64,000 nt of DNA from Marisediminitalea oceani (GCF_003731635.1 NZ_RCUA01000053.1:1-64000); one strand, 5' to 3'; numbered from the stretch's first letter, positions 25,812 to 35,746 are shown. Translations and numbers: made by a program. Notes: generated by a model from the letters alone, not told the origin.

Positions 25812-26486
25812 TTATACAGACCGGCGGTGACGACGCCAGCCTGTTATGCCGAGCCCGAGTATTGCCAGCGACAAAGCGGTTGGCGCGCTAACCTCAGACA
25901 TCGTCATATCTCTAAAACGTACTTGAGTATTGCCACACTCAGCATCACAATCGTTAACCAGCACGATATGGGTAAAACTACCCGTCAGATAATTATCCAA
26001 ATCGATTGAGAAGCTCTGCCAGCGATCGTTGGTATACGAAAAATCGTCCAGCCCCCAGTTTTGCGTGCCAATCAGGTTAAACGACTGGCTGGAAACCGCG
26101 TCAGTCTGACCACCGGAGAAATCAGCAAAAAACAAACCACCAATTTCAGGTAATGACGTCGGCACACCTCTGGCTTGACCACCATCACCTCTGCGCTGGA
26201 ACAACCGGAATTTAAAATCCAGCGTATAATCTGTCAGCGGATCGTCAAGATCAACTGAATCAATGCCGAATGTGTCTTCCAAATCAATGGCAAACCAGGA
26301 ATCAGAGTAAATTCTGATTGCGCCATTGTTTTGCACAAAATAATCACTGTCGACGTTATTCTGACGGCTCATGCCTTCAAAGGTAGCGGTATCAAAATCC
26401 ACATCGTAATTGATAACCCCAGCGTTGGCAGAGGCTGCCATACCGCAGGCGACGATTACTGAACATAATTTTCTGGCCAACTTCAT
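25812..26486 (-). CDS. PEP-CTERM-like sorted exoprotein
   Basis: 224 residues with a signal peptide (cleavage near ANAGV) and a C-terminal sorting tag: VSAPTALSLAILGLGITGWR followed by a basic RHRR tail. The tag has VSAP where most have VPEP but keeps the helix-then-Arg layout. The middle is a beta-rich domain with no clear family. Such proteins are exported and processed by exosortase, often for exopolysaccharide/biofilm surfaces. AAGGA lies before the ATG. No exosortase is in the window. A c-di-GMP riboswitch lies in its leader. Confidence 0.8.
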   Translation of the reverse strand: MKLARKLCSVIVACGMAASANAGVINYDVDFDTATFEGMSRQNNVDSDYFVQNNGAIRIYSDSWFAIDLEDTFGIDSVDLDDPLTDYTLDFKFRLFQRRGDGGQARGVPTSLPEIGGLFFADFSGGQTDAVSSQSFNLIGTQNWGLDDFSYTNDRWQSFSIDLDNYLTGSFTHIVLVNDCDAECGNTQVRFRDMTMSEVSAPTALSLAILGLGITGWRRHRRSV

Positions 26487-26528
26487 GTTTAATCCTTAAC
26501 TACTAATCAATACGTAAAAACTGTACTG

Positions 26529-26612
26529 ACTCTGAGTAACCCGGCCACCTTTGGAACTCAAAGGCCCGTGGCTTTCCGTCCTTGCTTCACAACAAGTTTG
26601 GCTTTGTGCATC
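26529..26612 (-). promoter_or_regulatory. Cyclic di-GMP-I (GEMM) riboswitch
   Basis: The leader of the PEP-CTERM gene on the minus strand has the GEMM order: GCACAAAGCCAAAC, then GGACGGAAAGCCACGGGCCT, then AGGTGGCCGGGTTACTC. These match the P2/P3 and tetraloop-receptor parts of c-di-GMP-I riboswitches (consensus GGACGCAAAGCC...GGTAGCCGGGTTACC) with a few changes. The riboswitch ends about 45 bases before the start codon. Confidence 0.88.
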
Positions 26613-26761
26613 ATCAAACTCGGGATTAATGTTAACGCAGCAGAAAAATCAAAATAGGACACATTTTATCGAACTATAGGACAATTTTGTCCGTCCTCAC
26701 TTAACACCCGGACAAAAGTCGTTATTATGGTGGGAGAATTGCAAGGGATATAAAAACTGAT

Positions 26762-28525
26762 ATGTCTGTTACCTATACAGGAACGTTTTGGTCAGCCGTT
26801 ACACGGGCGTTATTATCATTACGCCGGGATAAGAGCCTGACAACGGAAGATGAGGCTACCGCGCTATCGGCGCTTGGCGATATTGAAAGCGGTGATTATC
26901 CGGTTACGGCCCTGAATGAAAAGTTAGCACTGTTGAGCAGGAGTGACTCACCACAACGGATTGGCCAGTCCTTACTGGGCTATCTTGATTTTAACAAGAT
27001 GGGCACATTTCACTGTTTTTTATCCATGGCTCGCGATATCAACGCCGCCCTGGATGCTTTGCATACCTTCGACACCCCTTTATTTGAAGCGTCAGAAGAG
27101 CTTCAAATCCATAAAACAGAAAACCAGGTAACTCTCACAGTAAAAGCCGGCATCCTGGCGGATATGGAGCCTTTTGTAGTGGCTTTTATGCTGGCGCTGT
27201 TTCGTCACCTGGCCGGTCGAAATTTCGATTTTAACCAGGTTGAACTCGTCCACGAGCATCCCGACTGGTTGTTAGCCTCGGTGAGTGAGGCTAACTGCAG
27301 CCACCATCATCCTGCACTGGCTGTTATTTTTGACGCCCACTGGTTAGCCAGCCCATCGTTTTTTTACAGCCCAAAACTGCAACTGGTACTGGTGAAAAAC
27401 CTGCAACCTGCCGGTGAAGGGGGCTTTAAACAAGATTTAGTCGATGCGTTTAAACAGTTTGATACCCCTGCCAGAATTCGCTCTGAAGCGGTTGGCGAAC
27501 TGTTGGGCATGTCTGAGTCGGTGTTTCGGCGCAAACTCAAACAGGAGAAGCTGTCTTTCAGCGCCCTGCTAAAATCGCATATTCACGAACGCAGCATAAA
27601 TGGTTTACTGAGTGGCGAGAAAGTTGATGTGCTAGCTGAGTCACTGGGCTTTTCCGATCGCCGTTCCTTCGACCGCAGTTTTAAGGAGTTTACCGGCATA
27701 AGCCCTGGCCAGTTACGTCAGGTCGGAAGCCGACTGAGATTCCAGCGGGGTAACCAGGCACTGATCGAAGTAACAGAAAATCTGCCTCCCCTGCCGGAAA
27801 CTATCAACCATATTGTGAATCTGTCTGATGAACAACTTACCGTTAGCCGACTGGTAAAACTCATCGAGCCAGACCCGGTATTTCTGGCTCACATCATTGG
27901 TAAAGCCAGCAAAGCGCTCTACGGATCCGTGCCTCAGTCTCTTGAACAGGCTATTGGCCGCAACCTCGGCGTTAACAACGTGAGAAACCTCGCGGTGTTA
28001 TTTGCCGCCCAGCAATACCTCACAGTACAAAGTGTACACCCGAATATCGAGCGGCTGATTGATGCCATGCTGCTAAGCAATGCCTTATTTGAATCCTTAT
28101 TTGCCAACGAATACAGCAGCGACGATAAAGCCCTGATAGCCCAGCTCACCCTGTTTGGTCCGCTGGCCTTATTATTGATATTTCATACCGAACATCTGGA
28201 TGCCTCATTGTTTTTTGAACAGTGGCAGAACGCTACCAGTTTTGACGAATTCCAGTCTGCCCTGGCTGCAGAACATAACCTGTGCCTGTATGGCGCCTCG
28301 TCGCTGTTGTTGGTCAGATGGGGCTTTACCAGTAAGGTAAATCAAACTTTGTGGCGGTTGTGTCAGGAGCCGGATGCAAAAGTGAATCAACGGATCCGCT
28401 GTTGTCATGAGCTGGCCTTTAACAGTTTGTGTTTTAATCAGGCCCCAATTCACGACGAACAACTCGCTGACGTACTGTCAGAACAGCAGCTAACCGAGGC
28501 CATGGAGCTCCTGGCAAAGTGGTAA
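26762..28525 (+). CDS. AraC-type HTH fused to an HDOD signalling domain
   Basis: 587 residues with two recognisable parts. Residues about 235-325 form an AraC double HTH (RSEAVGELLGMSESVFRRKL and LAESLGFSDRRSFDRSFKEF, then TGISPGQLR). Residues about 340-545 are an HDOD domain (LPPLPETINHIVNLSDEQLT, then LIEPDPVFLAHIIGKASKAL). The first 230 residues resemble the effector domain of OruR-like AraC proteins only weakly. HDOD domains normally sit in signalling proteins; the fusion with an AraC output is uncommon. It is divergent from the c-di-GMP-controlled PEP-CTERM gene and 84 bp before tmcA. Target unknown. Confidence 0.82.
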   Translation: MSVTYTGTFWSAVTRALLSLRRDKSLTTEDEATALSALGDIESGDYPVTALNEKLALLSRSDSPQRIGQSLLGYLDFNKMGTFHCFLSMARDINAALDALHTFDTPLFEASEELQIHKTENQVTLTVKAGILADMEPFVVAFMLALFRHLAGRNFDFNQVELVHEHPDWLLASVSEANCSHHHPALAVIFDAHWLASPSFFYSPKLQLVLVKNLQPAGEGGFKQDLVDAFKQFDTPARIRSEAVGELLGMSESVFRRKLKQEKLSFSALLKSHIHERSINGLLSGEKVDVLAESLGFSDRRSFDRSFKEFTGISPGQLRQVGSRLRFQRGNQALIEVTENLPPLPETINHIVNLSDEQLTVSRLVKLIEPDPVFLAHIIGKASKALYGSVPQSLEQAIGRNLGVNNVRNLAVLFAAQQYLTVQSVHPNIERLIDAMLLSNALFESLFANEYSSDDKALIAQLTLFGPLALLLIFHTEHLDASLFFEQWQNATSFDEFQSALAAEHNLCLYGASSLLLVRWGFTSKVNQTLWRLCQEPDAKVNQRIRCCHELAFNSLCFNQAPIHDEQLADVLSEQQLTEAMELLAKW

Positions 28526-28609
28526 TGTATTGTTAATGATTGTGGCTGCATTGGTGGCCACTCCACAAACAGGTACAATAGCGATTTTACGTGATGACTT
28601 TTTGCTCCT

Positions 28610-30727
28610 ATGCCCACCAAGAAGACGTTAGCCGCACTATCCAGTTGGAATGCTGCGCTACGACAGACTCCCAATGTTCACCGCCAACTGCTGGTAGTGA
28701 GCGGTTCTGCGCATTACTGCAAAGACGTTGTCGACCAATTAACACAAAAATATCGTGACCAGGAAACCCTGCTTCTGGGTACATTTCTTTACCCAGGCAA
28801 GAACTCACTAAATATCGCCGCCTACCGGCAAGTTCTTGGTGCCGAATACAGCCTGGCTATTGTTGATACCTTTGATGCCTTTCGTCCTAATGCTGTTCTG
28901 GCCGTTGCCGGGACGGTTACTCAGGCTGGTCTGATGGTTATATGCTGTCCGGATTTTGACCAATGGCCCGTTTACCGCGAGGCATCTACCGGCCACTATT
29001 TAAGTTACGGGGAACAACTGCAATTCAGTCAACTGCGGGCTGCTATTCTGATGCAGTTCGGAGATACCTCAAACGTTGCCATATTACGCGAGAATTACAC
29101 GCCGGAGTTGCCTGAACTAAATTCTGCACAACCACCGGTGGCTCCCCCTTCTCCATTCAAATCGGAAGAACAACAGCGCCTGTTCAACCTTATAACCGGC
29201 GGCCAAGCTATAGGAAGCGCATTGCTCACTGCCGACCGCGGCAGAGGTAAATCAACCCTGTTGGGCATAATTGCCGGGCACTATATGGCCACACAAGCAC
29301 AGTCTGTGATTATCACCAGTCGTTATGCAGAGTCAGTAAATCAGGTGTTTGCCGGGGTTCTGTTAACCTGCCCTCAGGTGACACAGATCGATCGGCATCA
29401 GGTTTCATTTAATGAACTGACATGCCAATGGCTACCCCTTGACCACCCTTCGCTGACCAATATCACCGATTCTACATTATTACTTATCGACGAAGCCGCT
29501 AGCATTCCGGTGCCGCAGCTCACCGCACTTTGCAATCAGGCAAAACTCCTGTTGCTTAGTACTACAGTAAGAGGCTATGAAGGGTCCGGAAGAGGCTTTA
29601 TCACCCGCTTTATCCCCTGGCTTAAGCAACACCGGCCGGATATTCACCATTACGAATTGCAAACTCCGATTCGCTGGTATGAAGGCGACCCGCTGGAGCA
29701 ATTCTGGTATCGCGCGCTGTGTATGGACACAACTTCTTTAGCTAATGGTGAAGTCGAACCTGGAGAAACTCCCTGCAGCAGAACTATCTGCTATGAGGAG
29801 CTTGATAAAGGACAGTTCGATAGCTCCACTAATCGCCAGTTGCTCCCCCTGCTCATGCAAGCTCACTATCAGACCACTGCCGATGAGTTGGTACGCCTCT
29901 ACGACTCGCCTGCAAATAATACGTTACTGGCAATTCGCGAAAATGAAGTAATTGGTGTACTAAACTATCAGCAGGAAGGCGGAGCATTGCTCAGAGACGT
30001 TGCAAATGATATTGCCTGCGGCGCCAGGCGGGTAAACGGACACCTGTCAGCCCAGGGTTTAAGCATGCTTTTAGCATCTTCAGCTATGGCGACTGCAACC
30101 TACTGGCGTATTAACCGAATCGCAGTGCTACCCCGGTTCAGACGCAAAGGTATCGCCACCACATTAATTAACAGGTTGCTGCAACAGGCAAAAACTGCGG
30201 GAGTGGATGCACTGACTACTTCTTATGGTGCAACGCCTTCTTTGACGGCCTTTTGGAACGCCAATGACTTTGTGCCCGCCAAACCGGGATTAAAACGTGA
30301 CGCCTCAAGTGGTGAATACAGTTTACTCATGTTTCTGCCATTGAGTCAGTTGATGCTTGATGTTCAGGCGCTTATTGCACAGCGTTTTAGCCAGGAGTTA
30401 TTGCTCCACCCTGCACCGGAGACTTTTGGCTGCCAGGCTCCTTTTTCACCTTTTGCGGTGAACGAAAGTATTCGAGCGTGCACTTTAGCCATACTGGAGC
30501 AGGTTATTAACGGTAGCAGAAGTCTTCAGCATGCCCGTGGCAGTGTTGCGTGGCTGCTTGAAACACAATCAGAGGCAATCACGGACAACGAGAGCAAGGC
30601 TGTGCTAGAGGACTTTGTGGCAAACAGTAACAAACTCAATATTCTTACTGAGCGGTACAGGCTCAGCGGCAAACGTGAAACGGAGCGTTTCATCTCCAGC
30701 CATATTGCTCGTGTACTTACCCGGTAA
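28610..30727 (+). CDS. tmcA: tRNA(Met) cytidine acetyltransferase TmcA
   Basis: 705 residues, the usual TmcA size. It makes N4-acetylcytidine at the wobble position of elongator tRNA-Met using acetyl-CoA and ATP. The helicase-like part has Walker A TADRGRGKST near residue 208 and the Walker B motif LLLIDEAASIP near 295. The GNAT part has RINRIAVLPRFRRKGIATTL near 505, and a C-terminal tRNA-binding region follows. No strong ribosome site lies before the ATG, which fits its weak expression. Confidence 0.96.
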   Translation: MPTKKTLAALSSWNAALRQTPNVHRQLLVVSGSAHYCKDVVDQLTQKYRDQETLLLGTFLYPGKNSLNIAAYRQVLGAEYSLAIVDTFDAFRPNAVLAVAGTVTQAGLMVICCPDFDQWPVYREASTGHYLSYGEQLQFSQLRAAILMQFGDTSNVAILRENYTPELPELNSAQPPVAPPSPFKSEEQQRLFNLITGGQAIGSALLTADRGRGKSTLLGIIAGHYMATQAQSVIITSRYAESVNQVFAGVLLTCPQVTQIDRHQVSFNELTCQWLPLDHPSLTNITDSTLLLIDEAASIPVPQLTALCNQAKLLLLSTTVRGYEGSGRGFITRFIPWLKQHRPDIHHYELQTPIRWYEGDPLEQFWYRALCMDTTSLANGEVEPGETPCSRTICYEELDKGQFDSSTNRQLLPLLMQAHYQTTADELVRLYDSPANNTLLAIRENEVIGVLNYQQEGGALLRDVANDIACGARRVNGHLSAQGLSMLLASSAMATATYWRINRIAVLPRFRRKGIATTLINRLLQQAKTAGVDALTTSYGATPSLTAFWNANDFVPAKPGLKRDASSGEYSLLMFLPLSQLMLDVQALIAQRFSQELLLHPAPETFGCQAPFSPFAVNESIRACTLAILEQVINGSRSLQHARGSVAWLLETQSEAITDNESKAVLEDFVANSNKLNILTERYRLSGKRETERFISSHIARVLTR

Positions 30728-30755
30728 GAACAATAAAGAATGAGGATAACAGAGA

Positions 30756-30785
30756 TAAAAAAAGCGCCCTTAAGGCGCTTTTTTC
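30756..30785. terminator. Bidirectional terminator between tmcA and the TPR gene
   Basis: AAGCGCC-CTTAA-GGCGCTT flanked by A-run and T-run on both sides, so it can end transcription from tmcA (plus) and the TonB-system operon (minus). Confidence 0.85.
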
Positions 30786-30787
30786 TA

Positions 30788-32056
30788 TTAGATATTAATA
30801 CCGCGGTTTTTCGCTTTTTGCTTGATGTAAGGTTCCCAGGCATTCGCATTTCTGCGTAATGTCTTGTCCTTTTTCGCTTCCTTAATATGCTCGTAGGCTT
30901 GTTTAAAGTCTCCGGCATAGAAATTAGCTTCCATTAAGCTAAAGTGAACTTTGCCCGGGTCTTCTACGCCACGTTCCAGAGCTTTAGAAAGAGCTGTAAT
31001 AGCACCTTTGTAATCCTCTGCAACCAGCAGCAGTACACCCTGCTTACGGTAAAATTCTGGATCAGACGACATTTCTGCCGCTTGCTGATAATACTGTGCA
31101 GCAGTTTCATACTCCATCGCCTGGTGATAGCTGTTCGCTACAGACGCCAGATTATCTGCTGTTTTCTCAATCTTGCCGTTCGCAATATTCTCCGCCAGCA
31201 CCTTGGCTGAGCGATAAGGCATATTGTTTGTTGCATACAACTGAGACAACATTTTTATCAGGTTAGGTTTTTCTAAAAAGCCCTGGTCATAAGCAATTTC
31301 TAATGTCGCCAAAGACTTTTTATAGTCTTCGATCATCAGATAGAACTGACCTAACTGAACCCACCACTTACCTTCTTCAGGGAACGTATTAACGATGTCC
31401 TCAGCAACCCCAACGGTTTCTTTGTACATCTTACGCTCATAGTATGAAGATAACTTCAGTACGTATGGGTTTTTGTTTGGCTCTTCATACAACGCGATAG
31501 CTTTGTTAGCTGGATCGATAAGCTTGTCGTATTGCTTCAGCTCATAAAAAGCGTTGGCCATACGGGTGTAAACTTCAGGGTCTTCTTTACAAGTAAAGTC
31601 CAGATATGCCTGATAGTACTTAACCGCTTGTTCGTATTCCTTTTCCTGCAGACTAAGGTCAGCAACCAGCTTGAGCGTTTGCGAGTGCTCGAGGTCGTTT
31701 AACACCTTAGTTTCTACCGACGACACTAACAGCTCAAGGGCTTTTGGCCCCATGCCATCTTTAGTCGCCATGATGTTACCGAGGAAACGGTTTACATAAG
31801 CTTTGTCAAAGTCTTCCTTCGCTTCAATCTCAGACAGGATTGTGATCGCGTCATCAATCAGGTCTTCGTTATACGCTTCAAAAGCCTTTTGTACTTTTTT
31901 ACCTACACGCTCACCAACCAGGTTGGTTGTACCTTTCTCGTAGCCTGGACACACTACCGGTGCCGAGCTTTGCGCTGCTGCTGGCAACGCAATCGCTGAG
32001 CCCAGAGTGAATGCCGCTACTACCAGTGACTTTTTAAACATTGTGGATTTCAACAT
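30788..32056 (-). CDS. TPR-repeat periplasmic protein of the TonB system
   Basis: 422 residues with a signal peptide (cleavage near PAAAQ) and multiple tetratricopeptide repeats, for example YEQAVKYYQAYLDF, YETAAQYYQQAAEM and YKGAITALSKALERG. It is the last gene of the DUF3450-TtpC-ExbB-ExbD-TonB-TPR operon, with 2 bp after tonB. Similar TPR proteins accompany TonB2-type systems in Vibrio and Shewanella. GGAG lies 8 bases before the ATG at 32056. It probably scaffolds the complex in the periplasm. Confidence 0.85.
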   Translation of the reverse strand: MLKSTMFKKSLVVAAFTLGSAIALPAAAQSSAPVVCPGYEKGTTNLVGERVGKKVQKAFEAYNEDLIDDAITILSEIEAKEDFDKAYVNRFLGNIMATKDGMGPKALELLVSSVETKVLNDLEHSQTLKLVADLSLQEKEYEQAVKYYQAYLDFTCKEDPEVYTRMANAFYELKQYDKLIDPANKAIALYEEPNKNPYVLKLSSYYERKMYKETVGVAEDIVNTFPEEGKWWVQLGQFYLMIEDYKKSLATLEIAYDQGFLEKPNLIKMLSQLYATNNMPYRSAKVLAENIANGKIEKTADNLASVANSYHQAMEYETAAQYYQQAAEMSSDPEFYRKQGVLLLVAEDYKGAITALSKALERGVEDPGKVHFSLMEANFYAGDFKQAYEHIKEAKKDKTLRRNANAWEPYIKQKAKNRGINI

Positions 32057-32058
32057 GA

Positions 32059-32670
32059 TTATTGCTCCAGTTTAAAGTCTAGTTGTACAAACATATTTGG
32101 TTGCTTAACAGGCTTACCGTCAACGATCTTAGGCTTGTATTTCCACTTCGCCAGAGCACGACGGGCTTCACGGTCAAAGATACGCTTAGGATCCGCATCG
32201 ATTACATCGATATCATCAACCGAGCCATCTTCCATGATAGTAAACTGAAGCTTAACCCAGCCTTCTTTACCATCACGTGCTGCCTGCGGCGGGTACTTAG
32301 GATCGATACGAACGATAGGTGTCGCATCACCATCACTCTGCATCGCACCAACACCACCAATGTTTACACCAACACCACCGGTATCAACACCTGGAATATC
32401 CAGGCTGAATCCGTCTGCATCCGGCTCAGCTTCTTCCGGCTCAACAGGCTCCATTTTAGGCGGCTGTTGTGGCGGAGGAGGAGGAGGTGGCGGAACACGG
32501 GTACGTGTTTGCGTATCCTCTTCTGGCGGCTGCATAACGATATCGATAACCGGTGCATCCGGAATTTCATCAACCGGACGCGCTGAGTTTTCAATAAGTT
32601 TAGCCATTACTACGAACAGACCAAATGCTACGGCTGCACCGATGACTATAGAGGCGATAATTCTACCCAT
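32059..32670 (-). CDS. tonB: TonB energy-transducing protein
   Basis: 203 residues: N-terminal membrane anchor [20 protein letters not shown], a Pro-rich spanning region ([20 protein letters not shown]) and a C-terminal TonB domain with [20 protein letters not shown] and LAKWKYKP. It couples the proton motive force captured by ExbB/ExbD to outer-membrane receptors. The short periplasmic part is typical of TonB2-type proteins. It lies 1 bp after exbD and likely serves several of the five TonB receptors in the window. Confidence 0.95.
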   Translation of the reverse strand: MGRIIASIVIGAAVAFGLFVVMAKLIENSARPVDEIPDAPVIDIVMQPPEEDTQTRTRVPPPPPPPPQQPPKMEPVEPEEAEPDADGFSLDIPGVDTGGVGVNIGGVGAMQSDGDATPIVRIDPKYPPQAARDGKEGWVKLQFTIMEDGSVDDIDVIDADPKRIFDREARRALAKWKYKPKIVDGKPVKQPNMFVQLDFKLEQ

Positions 32671-32671
32671 A

Positions 32672-33070
32672 CTAGTTCCTCGCTGCTACTGCAATACGGT
32701 CAATGCCTGCGGCTTTAACCTGGTCCATAACTTCAACAACCACCCCGTGTTTAGCCTTAATATCAGCTTGTATAAACACATAATCAGTTGGTTGCTCCGT
32801 AAGTAATCGCTCTAAGTTTGCCCTGACGCTGTCAACAGACACCTCGCGTTTATCTAACCAGACATCGCCATCTTCGGTGATCGCAATGAAAATGTTAGCA
32901 TTTTTATGTAAGAACGCTCGGCTCGCATCGGGCTTGTTAACTTCTATACCGGCTTCCTTAACGAAAACCGTTGTCACGATAAAGAAGATCAGCATGATAA
33001 ATACGATGTCCAGCATGGGCGTCATATCAATCGCTGCATCTTCCTCTTCGGTTCTGACTTTTCGAGCCAT
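32672..33070 (-). CDS. exbD: ExbD proton-channel subunit
   Basis: 132 residues with the ExbD membrane helix and its proton-path Asp ([20 protein letters not shown]), then a periplasmic domain. It works with the ExbB encoded next to it. Located between exbB and tonB with 11 and 1 bp gaps. Confidence 0.95.
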   Translation of the reverse strand: MARKVRTEEEDAAIDMTPMLDIVFIMLIFFIVTTVFVKEAGIEVNKPDASRAFLHKNANIFIAITEDGDVWLDKREVSVDSVRANLERLLTEQPTDYVFIQADIKAKHGVVVEVMDQVKAAGIDRIAVAARN

Positions 33071-33081
33071 AATCTCTCTCT

Positions 33082-33606
33082 CTAATGATACGGCAAGCTA
33101 TCAACTAGCTTTTCCCGCGCAATCTTAACCTTCGCCTCGAGACGAGTACTGATAAACAGCCCTGACAGCGCCGCGACCATTCCCGCCATTGTCGGGATAG
33201 TTGCCATCGAGATACCACCCGCCATAAGACGTGCGTTACTCGTACCTTGCGTTGCCATAGTCTCAAACACGCTGATCATCCCAGTTACAGTACCCAGTAG
33301 TCCGATTAACGGACACATAGCTACCAGGGTTCGAATGATAAGCATTCTGGCGTTCAGGTTATCTGAAGCCTCGGAGATCCACGCTTCACGGATTCTATGC
33401 GCATACCATGACTTAGTATCTGCACGAGCGTTCCAATCCTGAATAATTTGCTTTTTCATTTTTGGAAACACTGACGTCAAATACCAGTAGCGCTCAATCA
33501 TTAATACCCACATGAGAAAGAGCGCGGCAGCAACAGCGTATAACACGTCACCGCCGGTAGCGATAAAGTCCCTGACCGATTCCCATAATCCAATCAGGTA
33601 AACCAT
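33082..33606 (-). CDS. exbB: ExbB-type MotA/TolQ proton channel protein
   Basis: About 174 residues. Three membrane helices with the family core LVAMCPLIGLLGTVTGMISV near residue 105 and AGGISMATIPTMAGMVAA near 140. ATG at 33606 is used because GGAG lies ahead and it gives the usual ExbB2 N-terminus; the frame is open 30 codons further, into the ttpC gene. It overlaps the energetics of TtpC encoded upstream. Confidence 0.93.
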   Translation of the reverse strand: MVYLIGLWESVRDFIATGGDVLYAVAAALFLMWVLMIERYWYLTSVFPKMKKQIIQDWNARADTKSWYAHRIREAWISEASDNLNARMLIIRTLVAMCPLIGLLGTVTGMISVFETMATQGTSNARLMAGGISMATIPTMAGMVAALSGLFISTRLEAKVKIAREKLVDSLPYH

Positions 33607-33607
33607 A

Positions 33608-34966
33608 TTATGCTTTCTCCGACTCTGCGTGAGCAGCAATGATGCCTGCAGTCTGCTCGTCCAGGATATGAACGATTGACTTGCTCTTAGAAGCAACGAT
33701 GCTGTGCGTCAGGATTAATGGCAGCGCTGCAATAATACCTTGCGCGGTAGTTACAAGTGCCATAGAGATACTTCCTGCCATCATACGTGGGTCACCAGTA
33801 CCGAACAGTGTGATGGTTTGGAAGGTAGCGATCATACCCAGTACTGTACCTAACAGACCCAGCAGAGGTGCGATTGCCGCAAAGATTTTGATTACGTTAA
33901 CGCCAGAGTCAATGCTTGGCAGTTCACGCAGGATAGCTTCATCCAGTTTCAGTTCCAGGTTCTCAGCGTCAACGTTTTTGTTTTCACTGTAAACTTTCAG
34001 GATACGACCCAGAGGGTTTTTGTCTGAAGGAGCAGAAGGATTTTTAAGCTGTGAACGGATCTTACCACCAACCAGAGTCAGGGTGATCAGTTTGTACAGA
34101 CCGATTAACAGGCCAATTGCCAGCATACCAGTGATTACGTAACCTACTACGCCACCAGCGTGATAACGCTCAGACATAGTTGCTTTCTGCTTCAACAGAC
34201 CTAAGATTTGGCCGCGTGAAGGGTCAGCATAAAAAGGTACGAAACCTGAAGTTGCTTCGCGTGCGTCTTTAGCAGCAGAAACCAGGTAGCCGTCTGGCTG
34301 ACGACCAAGAGGCTGAACGATGTCGTTCTCGTCGTCGTAAGTCAGGTAACCTTCGTCACCTACTAAGTTAAATGTACCAACACGCAGAACTTCCTGAGAG
34401 TTAGTACCACCGTCCAGGTTAATTACGTCAGTAGTAAATTTAACTACTGAACCCTGTTCAGTCATTTCAGTTTGCAGTGAAATCCACAGCTCTTCCAGTT
34501 CGTCGATGTTAGGAAGACCTTTAGATTCTTCAGACATACGAGCCAGGAATTCGTCACGGCCAGGATACTGAGCACTTACGATTGACGTTGCGATACGGCC
34601 GTAAGCTTCAGAAGATGCTTGACGTACCACACCAAACATCTCACCTAGAGTACCGGTAGCCTGTTCCAGTTCTGCAGCTTTTTCGTTCAACGTTACTTCG
34701 TTGTCAGAAAATTGTTGTTGCAGACGATCACCACGGTCTTCTTCAGCTTTTAATTCAGACTGAGCTTTACGCAGTAATGCTTGCTTGTCGGCACGGGCAG
34801 ATTGGAATTCTGCTTCGCGCTGTGCGTTGATTTTTGCTTCAGAAGCACGGTTTTCTTTCACAGAGTTCAGCAGGTCTTGCAGAGTTGCAGGCTCCTGAGC
34901 TACCGCAGTAGAAGACATAACCGCTACCGTCGCAGCGGCGAGTAGAGATTTAAATACTGGTTTCAT
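33608..34966 (-). CDS. ttpC: TtpC-type MotA/TolQ/ExbB protein with periplasmic coiled-coil
   Basis: 452 residues: signal peptide, then about 100 residues of coiled coil (QREAEFQSARADKQALLRKA onward), a periplasmic domain, a membrane helix near 280, and a C-terminal ExbB-like channel core (FAAIAPLLGLLGTVLGMIAT and AGSISMALVTTAQGIIAA). TtpC is needed by TonB2-type systems in Vibrio. It lies between the DUF3450 gene and exbB. Confidence 0.9.
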   Translation of the reverse strand: MKPVFKSLLAAATVAVMSSTAVAQEPATLQDLLNSVKENRASEAKINAQREAEFQSARADKQALLRKAQSELKAEEDRGDRLQQQFSDNEVTLNEKAAELEQATGTLGEMFGVVRQASSEAYGRIATSIVSAQYPGRDEFLARMSEESKGLPNIDELEELWISLQTEMTEQGSVVKFTTDVINLDGGTNSQEVLRVGTFNLVGDEGYLTYDDENDIVQPLGRQPDGYLVSAAKDAREATSGFVPFYADPSRGQILGLLKQKATMSERYHAGGVVGYVITGMLAIGLLIGLYKLITLTLVGGKIRSQLKNPSAPSDKNPLGRILKVYSENKNVDAENLELKLDEAILRELPSIDSGVNVIKIFAAIAPLLGLLGTVLGMIATFQTITLFGTGDPRMMAGSISMALVTTAQGIIAALPLILTHSIVASKSKSIVHILDEQTAGIIAAHAESEKA

Positions 34967-34972
34967 TAACGC

Positions 34973-35746
34973 TTACTCCGCTGCTTTAATTGGAAGTTTG
35001 ATAAGTTCTGCTGGGACCAAACCATTAGCCATTTTCACAGCTTCGTTTACAGAGCCCAGATATTCGTCACCAAGTGCTTCCCAAGAACGGGTGTCATTGT
35101 TCCAAACCCAAGCGTGTTTTTGGTCCAGAGACAGAGCAAGCATTGCAGTACGGCCCAGGTTAAAGAAGTCAACGGTTACTTCAGTACCGTTATCATCCAG
35201 AGTACCCTGGTAAGACGCGATGCGCGTGCCGTATTCAGTTTCGATTAGGTATGCATCAAGCACCTGACGGAACTGCTCGGAAACGGTTACATTCGAGTTA
35301 GCCATCAGGTCGCGCAGTCTTTCAATACGCTCTTTACGCTCTTCAAGACGAATTGGAACGTCCAGCTCGATGAATTTCTCAAGGCTGTCGATCATACGGA
35401 ACATCAGAGGAACGATACCTTGTTTGGTATCTTCGATGCTGTCGATTTGCTTTTGTAAAGAGTCGATACCACGCTGCTGGTCAGCAACCAGACTTGCCAG
35501 ATAATCGTTGTAGATCTTGAGGTTTTCAGTTTCATCAACAACACCACGGTACTCTACTAACAGCTCTTGTGACTGTTCGAAAAGCGCGTTGATCTTTTCC
35601 TGAGATTTCGCTGCAGCCGCATGAATCTTGGCTTCTTCGTTGTGAAGATCGTTCAGATTCGTTGCAGAGACGACTGCGCTACCAGTCAGTGCGAATGCAC
35701 CCATCATAGTAGAAGCAATAAGAGTTCTCTTGCTCATTTTGGACAT
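34973..35746 (-). CDS. DUF3450 coiled-coil periplasmic protein (TtpB-like)
   Basis: About 257 residues with a signal peptide (cleavage near VVSA) and a long coiled coil from about residue 30 to 110 (HNEEAKIHAAAAKSQEKINA onward), matching DUF3450. It is the first gene of the TonB2-like operon. The start at 35746 is the ATG with a weak GGAA ahead; another ATG is 3 codons later. Biochemical role not established; genetic context ties it to TtpC/ExbB. Confidence 0.85.
   Translation of the reverse strand: MSKMSKRTLIASTMMGAFALTGSAVVSATNLNDLHNEEAKIHAAAAKSQEKINALFEQSQELLVEYRGVVDETENLKIYNDYLASLVADQQRGIDSLQKQIDSIEDTKQGIVPLMFRMIDSLEKFIELDVPIRLEERKERIERLRDLMANSNVTVSEQFRQVLDAYLIETEYGTRIASYQGTLDDNGTEVTVDFFNLGRTAMLALSLDQKHAWVWNNDTRSWEALGDEYLGSVNEAVKMANGLVPAELIKLPIKAAE

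Noticed and set aside
32083..32586. 167-codon plus-strand frame rich in Arg
   Set aside because: Antisense to tonB; the Arg and Gly runs are the reverse of the Pro-rich spanning region.
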